In this document: positions 36,533 through 44,354 of the stretch, in pieces
How the letters are laid out: each line of letters begins with the position of its first letter
Position numbering within the stretch: position 1 is the first letter of the stretch
Notes under the pieces: model-generated
The model's database searches: none
What the model was told of the DNA's origin: nothing
The model's input: the letters and a program-made list of their open reading frames with translations, nothing else
Assembly (NCBI GenBank): GCA_048498315.1
Contig: JBEHYF010000009.1
Location: 1 to 64,000, forward strand
Direction: 5' to 3'
DNA: 64,000 nucleotides
Origin: Actinoallomurus sp048498315
Lineage (GTDB): Bacteria; Actinomycetota; Actinomycetes; Streptosporangiales; Streptosporangiaceae
Program-made: the position numbers and the translations under genes

Positions 36533-36544
36533 ATTGTCACCAAT
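36533..36544. promoter_or_regulatory. Second GntR-type operator
   Basis: ATTGTCACCAAT, same ATTG-N4-CAAT arms as the palindrome at 35369-35380, in an AT-richer patch 66 bp upstream of the dehydrogenase start and 62 bp upstream of the divergent regulator gene. Confidence 0.6.
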
Positions 36545-36609
36545 TTTGTTGTTAGGTTAGCGTACGCACGACCGGTCCCCGGCCGCACGACACGAGGAGG
36601 CAGCCACCC

Positions 36610-37398
36610 GTGAGCCCCGCTGACGTGGAAGGTGCCCGCATCGCCGTGCTCGGCCTCGGCGAGGCGGGCGGCGCGATCGCCGCCGACCTCGCGGCCGCCG
36701 GAGCGTGCGTGCGCGGCTACGACCCCGACCCCGCGAAGGCGGCGCCGCCGGGCGTCGCCGCCGCCGGTTCGGAGGCCGAGGCGGTGCGCGGCTGCGTGCT
36801 GGTGCTGAGCGTCAACAGCTCGGCCGACGCCGTCGGCGCGCTGTGTGCCGGGCTGGCGGGCGCCGGTCCGGACACCCTCTGGGCCGACCTGAACACCGCC
36901 GCCCCGCGCAAGAAACGGGAGCTCGACGAGATCGCCACCGGGCGTGGCGTCGCGTTCGCCGACGTCTCCCTGATGGCCCCGGTTCCGGGCCGCGGCCTGC
37001 GCACGCCGATGCTGGCCTCGGCCGGCGGCGCGCGGCGCTACGCCGAGTTGCTGTCGCCGCTCGGCGCCGCCGTCGACGTCCTCGACGGCCCCGCCGGCCT
37101 GGCCGCCGAGCGCAAGCTGCTGCGCAGCGTCTTCTTCAAGGGGCTGGCCGCCGCCGTTGTCGAGGCCCTGGAGGCCGGGCGCGCGGCCGGGTGCGAGGAG
37201 TGGCTGCGGGGGAACATCGCCGAGGAGCTGTCCCGGGCCGGCGCCGCCACGGTCGACCGGCTCGTCGACGGCAGCCGCCGGCACGCCGTGCGCCGCAGGG
37301 CCGAGATGGCGGCCGCCGCCGAGATGCTGGCGGACCTGGGCGTCGAGCCTCTGGTCAGCGCGGCCAGCCGGGACCTCCTCGCCCGCATCGCCGGCTGA
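36610..37398 (+). CDS. NAD(P)-dependent dehydrogenase, 6-phosphogluconate dehydrogenase-like with DUF1932
   Basis: 262 residues. Rossmann fold (IAVLGLGEAGGAIAADL, GxGxxG) and the beta-hydroxyacid dehydrogenase pattern (SVNSSADA, LMAPVPG), with the catalytic-type Lys in AERKLLRSVFFKG, then the C-terminal DUF1932 helical domain. Such proteins oxidise hydroxy acids or hydroxy-semialdehydes. GTG start at 36610 has GAGGAGG nine bases upstream. Divergent from the GntR regulator and carrying its operator, so it should belong to the same degradative pathway, perhaps the oxidation step before ring or lactone opening. Confidence 0.87.
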   Translation: MSPADVEGARIAVLGLGEAGGAIAADLAAAGACVRGYDPDPAKAAPPGVAAAGSEAEAVRGCVLVLSVNSSADAVGALCAGLAGAGPDTLWADLNTAAPRKKRELDEIATGRGVAFADVSLMAPVPGRGLRTPMLASAGGARRYAELLSPLGAAVDVLDGPAGLAAERKLLRSVFFKGLAAAVVEALEAGRAAGCEEWLRGNIAEELSRAGAATVDRLVDGSRRHAVRRRAEMAAAAEMLADLGVEPLVSAASRDLLARIAG

Positions 37399-37717
37399 GA
37401 CGCGGCCTCCCCGCTCGCCGTGCCGGGCTCCCATGCGGCCGCCCGGCGAACGCCGGCCGAGATCCGGCCGCGGCGCGGCACCCTGTGGAGCACACGGCGC
37501 GGTCCCGCGGCGGCCGGCGTCCGCGCCGCCCGCCCCCCTTCCGCCGTCCCGCACTGACCCGCCAGCCCGCAGCCGGACGGCCGGGCGCGCCGCCGTCCCG
37601 CCCGTCTTCCCCCGCCGCCGTGGCACCCGGCACCGTGCGCGGGCCGCCGGGACCGGCCGGTCGTCGGCGGCACGCTTCGCAGGGCGAACGGGCGGAGACG
37701 CGAGGGAGGAGACGACG
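37399..37717. other. Gene-free spacer between convergent genes
   Basis: About 320 bp after the dehydrogenase gene. No open frame has protein-like composition; proline- and arginine-rich shadows only. A strong hairpin for the convergent L,D-transpeptidase follows at 37718-37751. Confidence 0.5.
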
Positions 37718-37751
37718 GAGGGGCCCGGACGCCGGGCGTCCGGGCCCCCTC
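37718..37751 (-). terminator. Strong hairpin after the L,D-transpeptidase gene
   Basis: GGGGCCCGGACG (37720-37731) pairs perfectly with CGTCCGGGCCCC (37737-37748) around a 5-base loop, 15 bp past the stop codon on the minus strand. It can also act on transcripts coming from the convergent dehydrogenase gene. Confidence 0.75.
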
Positions 37752-37765
37752 GCGGGCCGTGGAGC

Positions 37766-39049
37766 TCAGGCGTGCGCGGGCGCCGTCCGGGTGGGCGTCG
37801 ACTGGGCCCTCGGCGGCGACGCGGGCGTGCCGCTCGTGCCGCTCAACGGCGTCGTCGTCACCACGTGGTCACCGGCGCTGCCCTTCAGCCACTTGCTGAA
37901 CGACATCTGCCAGTAGCCCCAGCCGTTGTTCCACTCCAGCTGGCGGGAGCTGCCGGTGATGATGACCACGTCGCCGCGGTAGCTCAGGTTGTAGAACCAG
38001 CGGGCGCCGGAGATCGACTGCCGCACGCAGCCGTGGCTGCAGTTGCGGTGGCCGAGGCACTCGAAGTCGCCCGGGCTCTGGTGCATGTACTCGCCGCTGT
38101 TGCTGATCTGCACGTCCTTCAGCACCAGCTCGTGGTAGTAGCCCGGCTCGCCCTTCTTGATGTTCGGCGAGGTCATCCAGACCTCGGGCATCTTCCCCAT
38201 TGTGAGGTGGATGCCGCTGGTGGTGCGGAAGTCGTTGCCGTGCGAGTCGAAGCCGCCCATGCCCCCGCTGATCGGGATGGTCTTGGCGAGCTTGCCGTCG
38301 ACGTAGACCTTGCTCTTGTGGGTCTTCAGGCTCACGTGCGCGATGTGCGAGGCACCGATCTTGAAGCTGCGCGTGTAGTCCCTGGTGCCGTACACGCCGG
38401 GCGCCGCCCGCACCCCGGCCAGGTGCGCGACCAGGCTGACCTGGCTGTGCGCGGGCCAGTACGTCTTGGTGCGGAAGATGGCCTGCTCGTTGCTGATCCA
38501 GCGCCAGGCACCCTGCATCGGCGTGGTCGACCTGACCTCCAGCGCGCGCTCGACGGCGGCCTCGTTGCGGACGGGCCGGTTGAAGGTCACGGTGATCGGC
38601 ATGCCGATGCCGACGGTCTCACCGGACATCGGGATCACGTCGCTGATCCGGAGCGTCGAGGACGCCTTGAGGGTCTTGAAGTTGCTCGTGGCGGTCGTCG
38701 TGCGCCCGGCGGCGTTCTTCGCCGTCGCGGTGACCGTGTACGAGGTGCCGGGCTTGAGCGTCCAGGTGCTGTGCCAGGTCTTCTTGTCCGGCGATAGGGT
38801 GCCCTCGACGGTGTCGCCGCCGCCCCGCACCGTCACCTGCTCCAGCACTCCGCCGCCGGCGGTCACTGTCACGCCCTTGTCAGGGCGTGCCTTGGTGGTG
38901 CCGTTCGCCGGAGTGATCGCGGCGGTGGCGGCGGCCACCTTCGCCGACTTGCCGACCGAGGCCGCGTTTCCGCTGGACGAGCAGGCCGCGGCCGGGATGA
39001 GAAGGAGTCCGGCCACCGCCGAAGTGATCACTGATCGCCTGATGCCCAC
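37766..39049 (-). CDS. L,D-transpeptidase lipoprotein with Ig-like domains
   Basis: 427 residues. Lipobox IPAAAC (Cys23) anchors it outside the membrane. Two immunoglobulin-like domains (about 45-125 and 130-230; the second with PMSGETVGIGMPITVTFNRPV) precede the YkuD domain with the catalytic motif HRNCSHGCVR. This is the mycobacterial LdtMt2-like architecture, which makes 3-3 cross-links in peptidoglycan and resists most beta-lactams. Ser/Thr/Pro-rich tail after the catalytic domain. GTG start at 39049; single gene with its own terminator. Confidence 0.95.
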   Translation of the reverse strand: MGIRRSVITSAVAGLLLIPAAACSSSGNAASVGKSAKVAAATAAITPANGTTKARPDKGVTVTAGGGVLEQVTVRGGGDTVEGTLSPDKKTWHSTWTLKPGTSYTVTATAKNAAGRTTTATSNFKTLKASSTLRISDVIPMSGETVGIGMPITVTFNRPVRNEAAVERALEVRSTTPMQGAWRWISNEQAIFRTKTYWPAHSQVSLVAHLAGVRAAPGVYGTRDYTRSFKIGASHIAHVSLKTHKSKVYVDGKLAKTIPISGGMGGFDSHGNDFRTTSGIHLTMGKMPEVWMTSPNIKKGEPGYYHELVLKDVQISNSGEYMHQSPGDFECLGHRNCSHGCVRQSISGARWFYNLSYRGDVVIITGSSRQLEWNNGWGYWQMSFSKWLKGSAGDHVVTTTPLSGTSGTPASPPRAQSTPTRTAPAHA

Positions 39050-39232
39050 CTGCTGACCCCACCTTTACGGCAGACGATGCACGACGCAGAACCGTTGTTG
39101 GTTGCGGCGCACATCCGTAATTCCCCGGTTAATCCGAGCATCATAGTATCGATCATTGGAAATGACCGGAGATCGCGGGATTGCCCTCCCGCCGGCCCCG
39201 TGCGCGCCCGCCGACGGCCGGCCGCCACGCGG

Positions 39233-40471
39233 TCAGAGATGGAGGATCACGAGGGCGATGTCGTCTGTGGCCCCGCCGAGCACGCCGAGCTCGGCGATGA
39301 CGGCGTCGGCCAGCGACTCTGCGCCCAGGCGGCGGTGCCGGACCAGGCTTCCGACGAGCCGGTCGAGCCCGACGCCGATGTCCTCGCCGCGCCGTTCGAC
39401 CAGGCCGTCAGTGTAGAGGGCGAGCGTGGCGCCTTTTTCGTAGGAGAGGCCGGCCTGGGGATGCCCTTGGGCCTGGAGGCGGGCACCGAGCGGGGGTTCG
39501 ACGACCTCGTCGAGAAGCCGCGGCGTGCCGTCCGGGGACAGCAGGACCGGCGGGAGGTGACCCGCGCGGCTGTAGCCGATGGTGCGCGCGGCACAGTCGA
39601 TCACGACCTGGACGACCGTCGTGGCGAGGGCGCCATCGATGCATTCGGCACAGCGGCCGAGGACGTCGAGCGCCCGGGCGGGTCCGTCGACGGCGCGGAC
39701 CGCGGTGCTGAGCGCGCTGCGGAGCTGGCCCATCACGCAGGCCGCGTGAAGGCCGTGACCCACGACGTCCCCGACCGCCACGGCGACGCGTTCGTCGCCG
39801 AGGTCGACCAGGTCGTACCAGTCACCGCAGACGTTCAGCGAGCCCACGGCGGGCAGGTAGCGGACGGCGAAGTGCGGGGGGATCCGGGGTGGCGCGTGGG
39901 GAAGCATGGCCTGCTGCAGGGCCAGGGCGACCTCGCGCTCGTGGGCGTGGGCCTTCCGGAGCTGCTCGTTGAGCCGCTGCAGCTCGTTCGCCCGCACGTA
40001 GAGCTCGGCCTCAATCTCGGACTCGCACGCATCCGGGCCGGCCCCGCAGCATGCATGGCCGCGCTCGCGGATGAACGCCGTCACGTCCTCCGCCCGGTGG
40101 ATGATCGCTGCCACCGAGCCGTCGGGGCGCAGGATCGGGATGTTGATCGGGCTCCAGTACCGTTCCTCGAACGTCCCCGGCTTGCCCATCACGGGGATGT
40201 CGTACTTCTGGGGGGCCTGGGTGTCCCTCCGGCCCGTCTCGAGGACGCGGTTCAGAGAGGCGTACAGGTTCCGCATCCCGTTGGACTCCGAGTCGGCGGG
40301 ATTGTCGGGAAACGCGTCGAAGATGTACTTACCGACCAGCTCGTCCCTCTCCCGATCGGTCGCCTGGAGGTAGGCCGTGTTGGCGTCCGCGATGATCAGA
40401 TCGGGCGACAGGATCAGGCACGGGCTCGGCGTGGCGTAAAAGAGCGCCCGATAGTCGATCTCTTCTTCCAT
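39233..40471 (-). CDS. PAS-SpoIIE (PP2C) serine phosphatase
   Basis: 412 residues. PAS domain (about 5-125; ALFYATPSPCLILSPDLIIADANTAYL), a His/Cys-containing linker (RGHACCGAGPDACESE) that could bind metal or haem, a coiled-coil signalling helix (about 145-185) and a SpoIIE/PP2C domain with the metal-binding Asp residues in GDWYDLVDL, VGDVVGHGLHAA and TDGLVERRG, and the terminal GGATDDIALVIL. Such proteins dephosphorylate anti-sigma-factor antagonists in partner-switching stress control. The STAS protein at 47720-48070 is one possible target. ATG at 40471 with AGGGA upstream. Confidence 0.93.
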   Translation of the reverse strand: MEEEIDYRALFYATPSPCLILSPDLIIADANTAYLQATDRERDELVGKYIFDAFPDNPADSESNGMRNLYASLNRVLETGRRDTQAPQKYDIPVMGKPGTFEERYWSPINIPILRPDGSVAAIIHRAEDVTAFIRERGHACCGAGPDACESEIEAELYVRANELQRLNEQLRKAHAHEREVALALQQAMLPHAPPRIPPHFAVRYLPAVGSLNVCGDWYDLVDLGDERVAVAVGDVVGHGLHAACVMGQLRSALSTAVRAVDGPARALDVLGRCAECIDGALATTVVQVVIDCAARTIGYSRAGHLPPVLLSPDGTPRLLDEVVEPPLGARLQAQGHPQAGLSYEKGATLALYTDGLVERRGEDIGVGLDRLVGSLVRHRRLGAESLADAVIAELGVLGGATDDIALVILHL

Positions 40472-40593
40472 GGCATCCCTGCATGCCTCATGGTGCCCCC
40501 GCAACACCGACAGCCTATGCCAAAATTGGCCACATCATCCCATTGACCTGCGCGTTTACGCTAAGTTGCGACCGGGGCGGACGCCGCGCCTGG

Positions 40594-41652
40594 TCAGATC
40601 AGGGCGCGGAGCGCCGCGAAGAACAGCTCGGCGGAGCGCTCCCACGTCGGGAATCCCTCGGCGCGCCGGCGGGCGGCCGCGCCGAGCCGGACGCGCAGCG
40701 CGGGATCGTCGCACAGCGCGCCGAGCGCGGCCACCAGGCCGCCGGCGTCCCCCGGATCGACGAGCAGCGCCTCCCGCCCGTGCCGGGCCAGGTGCGGCAG
40801 GTTTCCGGCCCGCCGGCCCACCACCGGCAGGCCCGCCGTCATCGCCTCGGCGTACACCATGCCGTACGGCTCCCGCAGGCTCGGCAGCACGAAGACGTCG
40901 GCGTCCCGGTAGAACCCGGCGATCTCCTCCCGCGGGACGCGGCCGTGCCGCACGACCCGCCCGGCGAGGTCGGGACGGGCCAGCCGCCGATGCACGCGCG
41001 CCGCGTACGCCGGGTCGATGTTCTCAGCGCCGGCAAGGTGCAGGCGCGCCGCGCCCTCCGGCAGCGCCGCGACCGCGTCGAGCAGCTCGAGGATGCCCTT
41101 GCGCGGCTGCCAGTTCGCCACACACAGCAGCGCCGCCCGCGCACCGCCGCGCAGGTCGCGGGACGGCCCCTGCGCCTCCCGCCGCAGCACATCCCGGCCG
41201 GGCGGGACCACGACCACGTCCGCGAAGCCCTGCGCGGCGACCTGTTCGGCCAGCAGCGCGCTGGACACCAGCAGGCGAGTGGCACGGCGGTAGGTACGGC
41301 GGTCCAGCGCCGCCTGCACCCGGGTGCGCACCGGCCCGTGGTCCATGCCGCCGGGCGGCTGGTGCAGCATCCCGGCGACGGGCACGCCGGGCGGCGTCCG
41401 GTACGGCGCGAGGTAGGCGGCCGCGATGCCGTCGATGAGGATCACGTCGGGCCGCCGCGCCGCGACGGCGCGCAGCACCCGGCGGCCGTGGACCGAGGGG
41501 AGAGGGAACACGCCCGGCGGGAAGGAGATGAACGTCAGCCGGGCGTCGCAGGCGGGGGCCAGCTCGGCCATCCGCCGCTGGTAGAGGTGGCCGCCGGTGA
41601 GCGACCGCGGGTCGCCGACGGTGATGAGGGAGATCGAGACGGTGCGGGTCAT
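40594..41652 (-). CDS. Glycosyltransferase family 4-like protein
   Basis: 352 residues, GT-B fold. The C-terminal nucleotide-sugar domain shows VANWQPRKGILELLDAV and the E-x7-E type signature FVLPSLREPYGMVYAEAMTAGLPVV; the N-terminus (SISLITVGDPRSLTGGHLY) is the acceptor domain. The ATG overlaps the start of the divergent second glycosyltransferase gene by 11 bp, so the promoters must lie inside each other's coding sequence. Belongs to a set with a PTPS-fold protein, a dehydrogenase and a GCHII-reductase fusion, suggesting glycosylation of a pterin-like molecule. Confidence 0.9.
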   Translation of the reverse strand: MTRTVSISLITVGDPRSLTGGHLYQRRMAELAPACDARLTFISFPPGVFPLPSVHGRRVLRAVAARRPDVILIDGIAAAYLAPYRTPPGVPVAGMLHQPPGGMDHGPVRTRVQAALDRRTYRRATRLLVSSALLAEQVAAQGFADVVVVPPGRDVLRREAQGPSRDLRGGARAALLCVANWQPRKGILELLDAVAALPEGAARLHLAGAENIDPAYAARVHRRLARPDLAGRVVRHGRVPREEIAGFYRDADVFVLPSLREPYGMVYAEAMTAGLPVVGRRAGNLPHLARHGREALLVDPGDAGGLVAALGALCDDPALRVRLGAAARRRAEGFPTWERSAELFFAALRALI

Positions 41653-42733
41653 CCACGTGTCTCCGACGGTGTTCGGGGCCGGCGGGCTGTACGGCGGCGG
41701 GGAGCGCTACCCGCTGGAGCTGGCCCGCGCGCTCGCGCCGCACGCCGACTGCGAGCTGGTGACGTTCGGCGCCGAGCCGGGGGTCGAGCTGGAGCCGTGC
41801 GGCCTGCGGGTCCGGGTGCTGCGGCCGTGGGGCCGGTGGCGCGGGCGCACGGTGCATCCGATCGCGCCGGGCCTGCCGGCCGCGCTGGCCGGTGCGGACA
41901 TCGTCCACGTCCATAACATGCGGGCGGCGCCGAGCCGGCTGGCGGCGCTGGCCGGGCGGATGTCGGGACGCCGGCTGGCCGTGACCGACCACGGGCTGGG
42001 CGGGGGCGGCTGGTGCGGCGCGCTGCCCCGGATGTTCCACCGGTTCCTGGTGGTGTCGCGGTTCTCGGCGGCCACGCTGGGCGCGCCGCCCGCGCGGACG
42101 GACGTACTGTACGGGGGCGCGGACGTCTCACGGTTCACTCCCGGCCCGGACGAGCGGCGCGCCGGCGTGCTGTTCGTGGGCCGGCTCACTCCGCACAAGG
42201 GGCTGGACCGGCTGATCGAGGCCATGCCGGACGACGCCGAGCTGACCGTGGCCGGGACCGCCGGGCACGACGCCGGCCCGCCGGAGTCCGGCTATCCCGA
42301 CCTGCTGCGCCGGCTCGCCCGCAACCGCCGGGTGCGGTTCGCCGGGGCCGTGGCCGACGAGGACATGCCGGAGCTGTACCGGCGGGCCGCCGTCGTCGTG
42401 CTGCCGTCGGTCGAGCGCACCTGCTACGGCCGCCGGGTGCCGATCTCCGAGCTGCTGGGACTCACGGTGCTGGAGGCGATGGCCAGCGGCACGCCGGTGG
42501 TCTGCAGCCGGGTGGGCGGCGTGCCGGAGATCGTCCACGACGGCGAGACCGGCCTCCTGGTCGAGCCGGGCGACGTCGCCGGGCTGCGGGACCGTCTTTC
42601 CGCCGTGCTCGGCGATCCCGCTCTCGCCCGGCGGCTGGCCGCCGCCGCCCGCCGGCACGTGCTGGAGGAGTTCACGTGGGAGCGGTGCGCGCAACGGTGC
42701 CTGGCCGCCTACGACGCGATGCTCGCCGAGTAG
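41642..42733 (+). CDS. Glycosyltransferase family 4/1-like protein
   Basis: 363 residues from GTG 41642 (GGGAG nine bases upstream); ATG 41624 is an alternative. GT-B fold with VIHVSPTVFGAGGLYGGGERYPLELARAL at the N-terminus, VGRLTPHKGLDRLIEAM and the nucleotide-binding GLTVLEAMASGTPVVCSRVGGVPEIV at the C-terminus. The donor is probably a UDP- or GDP-sugar. It overlaps the divergent glycosyltransferase at its 5' end and the convergent PTPS gene by 25 bp at its 3' end, so this locus is tightly packed. Confidence 0.9.
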   Translation: MRVIHVSPTVFGAGGLYGGGERYPLELARALAPHADCELVTFGAEPGVELEPCGLRVRVLRPWGRWRGRTVHPIAPGLPAALAGADIVHVHNMRAAPSRLAALAGRMSGRRLAVTDHGLGGGGWCGALPRMFHRFLVVSRFSAATLGAPPARTDVLYGGADVSRFTPGPDERRAGVLFVGRLTPHKGLDRLIEAMPDDAELTVAGTAGHDAGPPESGYPDLLRRLARNRRVRFAGAVADEDMPELYRRAAVVVLPSVERTCYGRRVPISELLGLTVLEAMASGTPVVCSRVGGVPEIVHDGETGLLVEPGDVAGLRDRLSAVLGDPALARRLAAAARRHVLEEFTWERCAQRCLAAYDAMLAE

Positions 42734-43092
42734 CCGCCGAACGCCACCGGTGACTCCCAGACGCGCACGGAGAGGGTCTCCGCGCCGCCCTTGCGGGCCG
42801 GCGCGGCGAGGGTGTCGTGCACCCACCGCGCGAGCACCTCGACGGTGACCGCCGGCTCCTCCACGGGCTTGATCTCGTCCAGGTCGCGGCCGGCGATGCG
42901 GGCGATCAGCTCGTTCAGCGCGGCCTCGAGGATGTCCAGGTCGCAGACCATGCCCGCGTCGTCGAGCGCCCGGCGGCCGACGACGACCTCGATCCGGTAG
43001 TCGTGCTCGTGCGGTTCGCCCTCGGGCGGCGGCTTGCCCGGCATCGAATGCACTGCGCGCACGGTGCCGCTCAGCCCGGCCTCGTAACCCAT
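42709..43092 (-). CDS. 6-pyruvoyl-tetrahydropterin synthase/QueD-fold protein lacking the catalytic Cys
   Basis: 127 residues, T-fold. Zinc histidines are visible: AVHSMPG and PHEHDYRIEVVV; also the conserved Asp after MVCDLDILE and the terminal Glu in VRVWESP. The catalytic Cys expected four residues before the first His of H-x-H is a Glu (PPPEGEPHEH), as in the PTPS-III variants that cleave the side chain of dihydroneopterin-type substrates. PTPS-fold enzymes act on 7,8-dihydroneopterin triphosphate. In this cluster it probably shapes a pterin for glycosylation rather than serving queuosine synthesis. Confidence 0.85.
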   Translation of the reverse strand: MGYEAGLSGTVRAVHSMPGKPPPEGEPHEHDYRIEVVVGRRALDDAGMVCDLDILEAALNELIARIAGRDLDEIKPVEEPAVTVEVLARWVHDTLAAPARKGGAETLSVRVWESPVAFGGYSASIAS

Positions 43093-43285
43093 CCACGGCT
43101 CCTCTCCTCCGGCCGTTCCGCAACGGTCCGGCCGCCCTTCCCCGCCGCCCCTCGGCGGCCCGGTCGTCCTTCCGTCTCCGGGACGGCCCCGCCCGGCCGT
43201 CTCCTCGACCGCCAGGCATCCTTCCCGGCCGTCCCCTGGACCGTCTCGTCCCGCCCGGCGGTCTCCTCGGCGGCCCGGCCGTCGC

Positions 43286-44275
43286 TCACCCGGCGACGCC
43301 GGACGGCTCGTACGCCAGCGCGGCGTGCATCAGACCCTCTTCCCCGCGGTCGAGCGCGGCGAACGCCTCGGCCGCCCGCTCGAACGGGTACGTGTGGGTG
43401 GCCAGCGGGCCGAGGGGAAGCTCGGCCAGCAGCGCGGCGGCCGTGCGGCGCCGGCGCTCGGGCGTCCACGTGCCGCCGAGCGCTGCCGGGATCGTCGACA
43501 CCTGGGTGCTGCGGATCGCCAGGCGGCGGCGGTGGAAGGCGCGGCCCAGCGGCAGCGTCACGTCCTTCGTGCCGAGCCAGGACGCCAGCAGCAGCGTGCC
43601 CTCGTGGGTGAGCAGGTCCAGCGCGGGTCCGGGCGCGTGCGGGCTGCCGGTCGCATCGACGACCACCGGCGCGCCGGCTCCCTCCGTCTCCCGCGCGACC
43701 GCGCCGGGCAGGTCGCCGGGGGCGAGCGCGCGCAGGCCGAGCGAGGCGGCGATCTCGCGGCGCCATCCGCGCGGCTCCGCGCACAGCACGCGCGCGCCCG
43801 CGCGGGCCAGCAGGAGGGCGGTGAGCGTGCCGAGCACGCCCGCGCCGAGCACCACGACGGTGTCGCCGTACCGCGGCGCGGCGTCCAGAGTGATCTGCAG
43901 GGCGGTCTCCACGAGCGGGAACAGCGTCGCCACGCGCGGGTCGACCGGCGGCAGCCGCACGAGCGAGTCGGCCGGCACGACGAGAACGTCCTGGTGCGGA
44001 TGGAAGGCGAAGACCAGGTCGCCGTCGTGCCGGCCGACGCAGCTGTAGCCGTACGGGAACGGATAGCCGAACGTGCCGGACAGCGCGTCGAGGCTCTCGT
44101 CCAGCTCGGTGTCCGGCGGCACCTCGCCCCGGTAGACCAGCAGCTCGGTCCCGGAGCTGATCCCGGAGAAGAGCGTCTCGACGCGGACCCGGCCGTCGCC
44201 GACGGGGTCGAGGAGGGACGTCTCGCGGATCTCCACCCGCCGCGGGGCGACGTGGACGAGGTGGCGGGCCGTCAC
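43286..44275 (-). CDS. Zinc-type (MDR) alcohol dehydrogenase-like protein
   Basis: 329 residues. GroES-like N-terminal part (LFSGISSGTELLVYRGEVP, PYGYSCVGR) and Rossmann part VVLGAGVLGTLTALLLARAG. The catalytic zinc Cys usually present before GxxxHE is Ser/Gly here (SGISSGTE), as in the subgroup of SGTE-type dehydrogenases found near biosynthetic genes, so zinc catalysis is uncertain. GTG at 44275. Between the PTPS gene (194 bp away) and, divergently, the GCHII fusion. Confidence 0.88.
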   Translation of the reverse strand: MTARHLVHVAPRRVEIRETSLLDPVGDGRVRVETLFSGISSGTELLVYRGEVPPDTELDESLDALSGTFGYPFPYGYSCVGRHDGDLVFAFHPHQDVLVVPADSLVRLPPVDPRVATLFPLVETALQITLDAAPRYGDTVVVLGAGVLGTLTALLLARAGARVLCAEPRGWRREIAASLGLRALAPGDLPGAVARETEGAGAPVVVDATGSPHAPGPALDLLTHEGTLLLASWLGTKDVTLPLGRAFHRRRLAIRSTQVSTIPAALGGTWTPERRRRTAAALLAELPLGPLATHTYPFERAAEAFAALDRGEEGLMHAALAYEPSGVAG

Positions 44276-44354
44276 GGCGGACGATCTACCCGTATGACCG
44301 AATCGCGAAACACCTCCTGGTTTGGCAGTGATCTTGTGGGGAAAATGTTGCCTC

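Noticed and set aside
43093..43285. Repeated CCGGCCGTC(T/C)CCT words between the PTPS and dehydrogenase genes
   Set aside because: The copies are irregular in length and spacing and look like ordinary low-complexity GC-rich drift; no array structure.
44276..44354. Possible FMN riboswitch before the GCHII-reductase gene
   Set aside because: The divergent gap is only 79 bp and has none of the conserved RFN helices.
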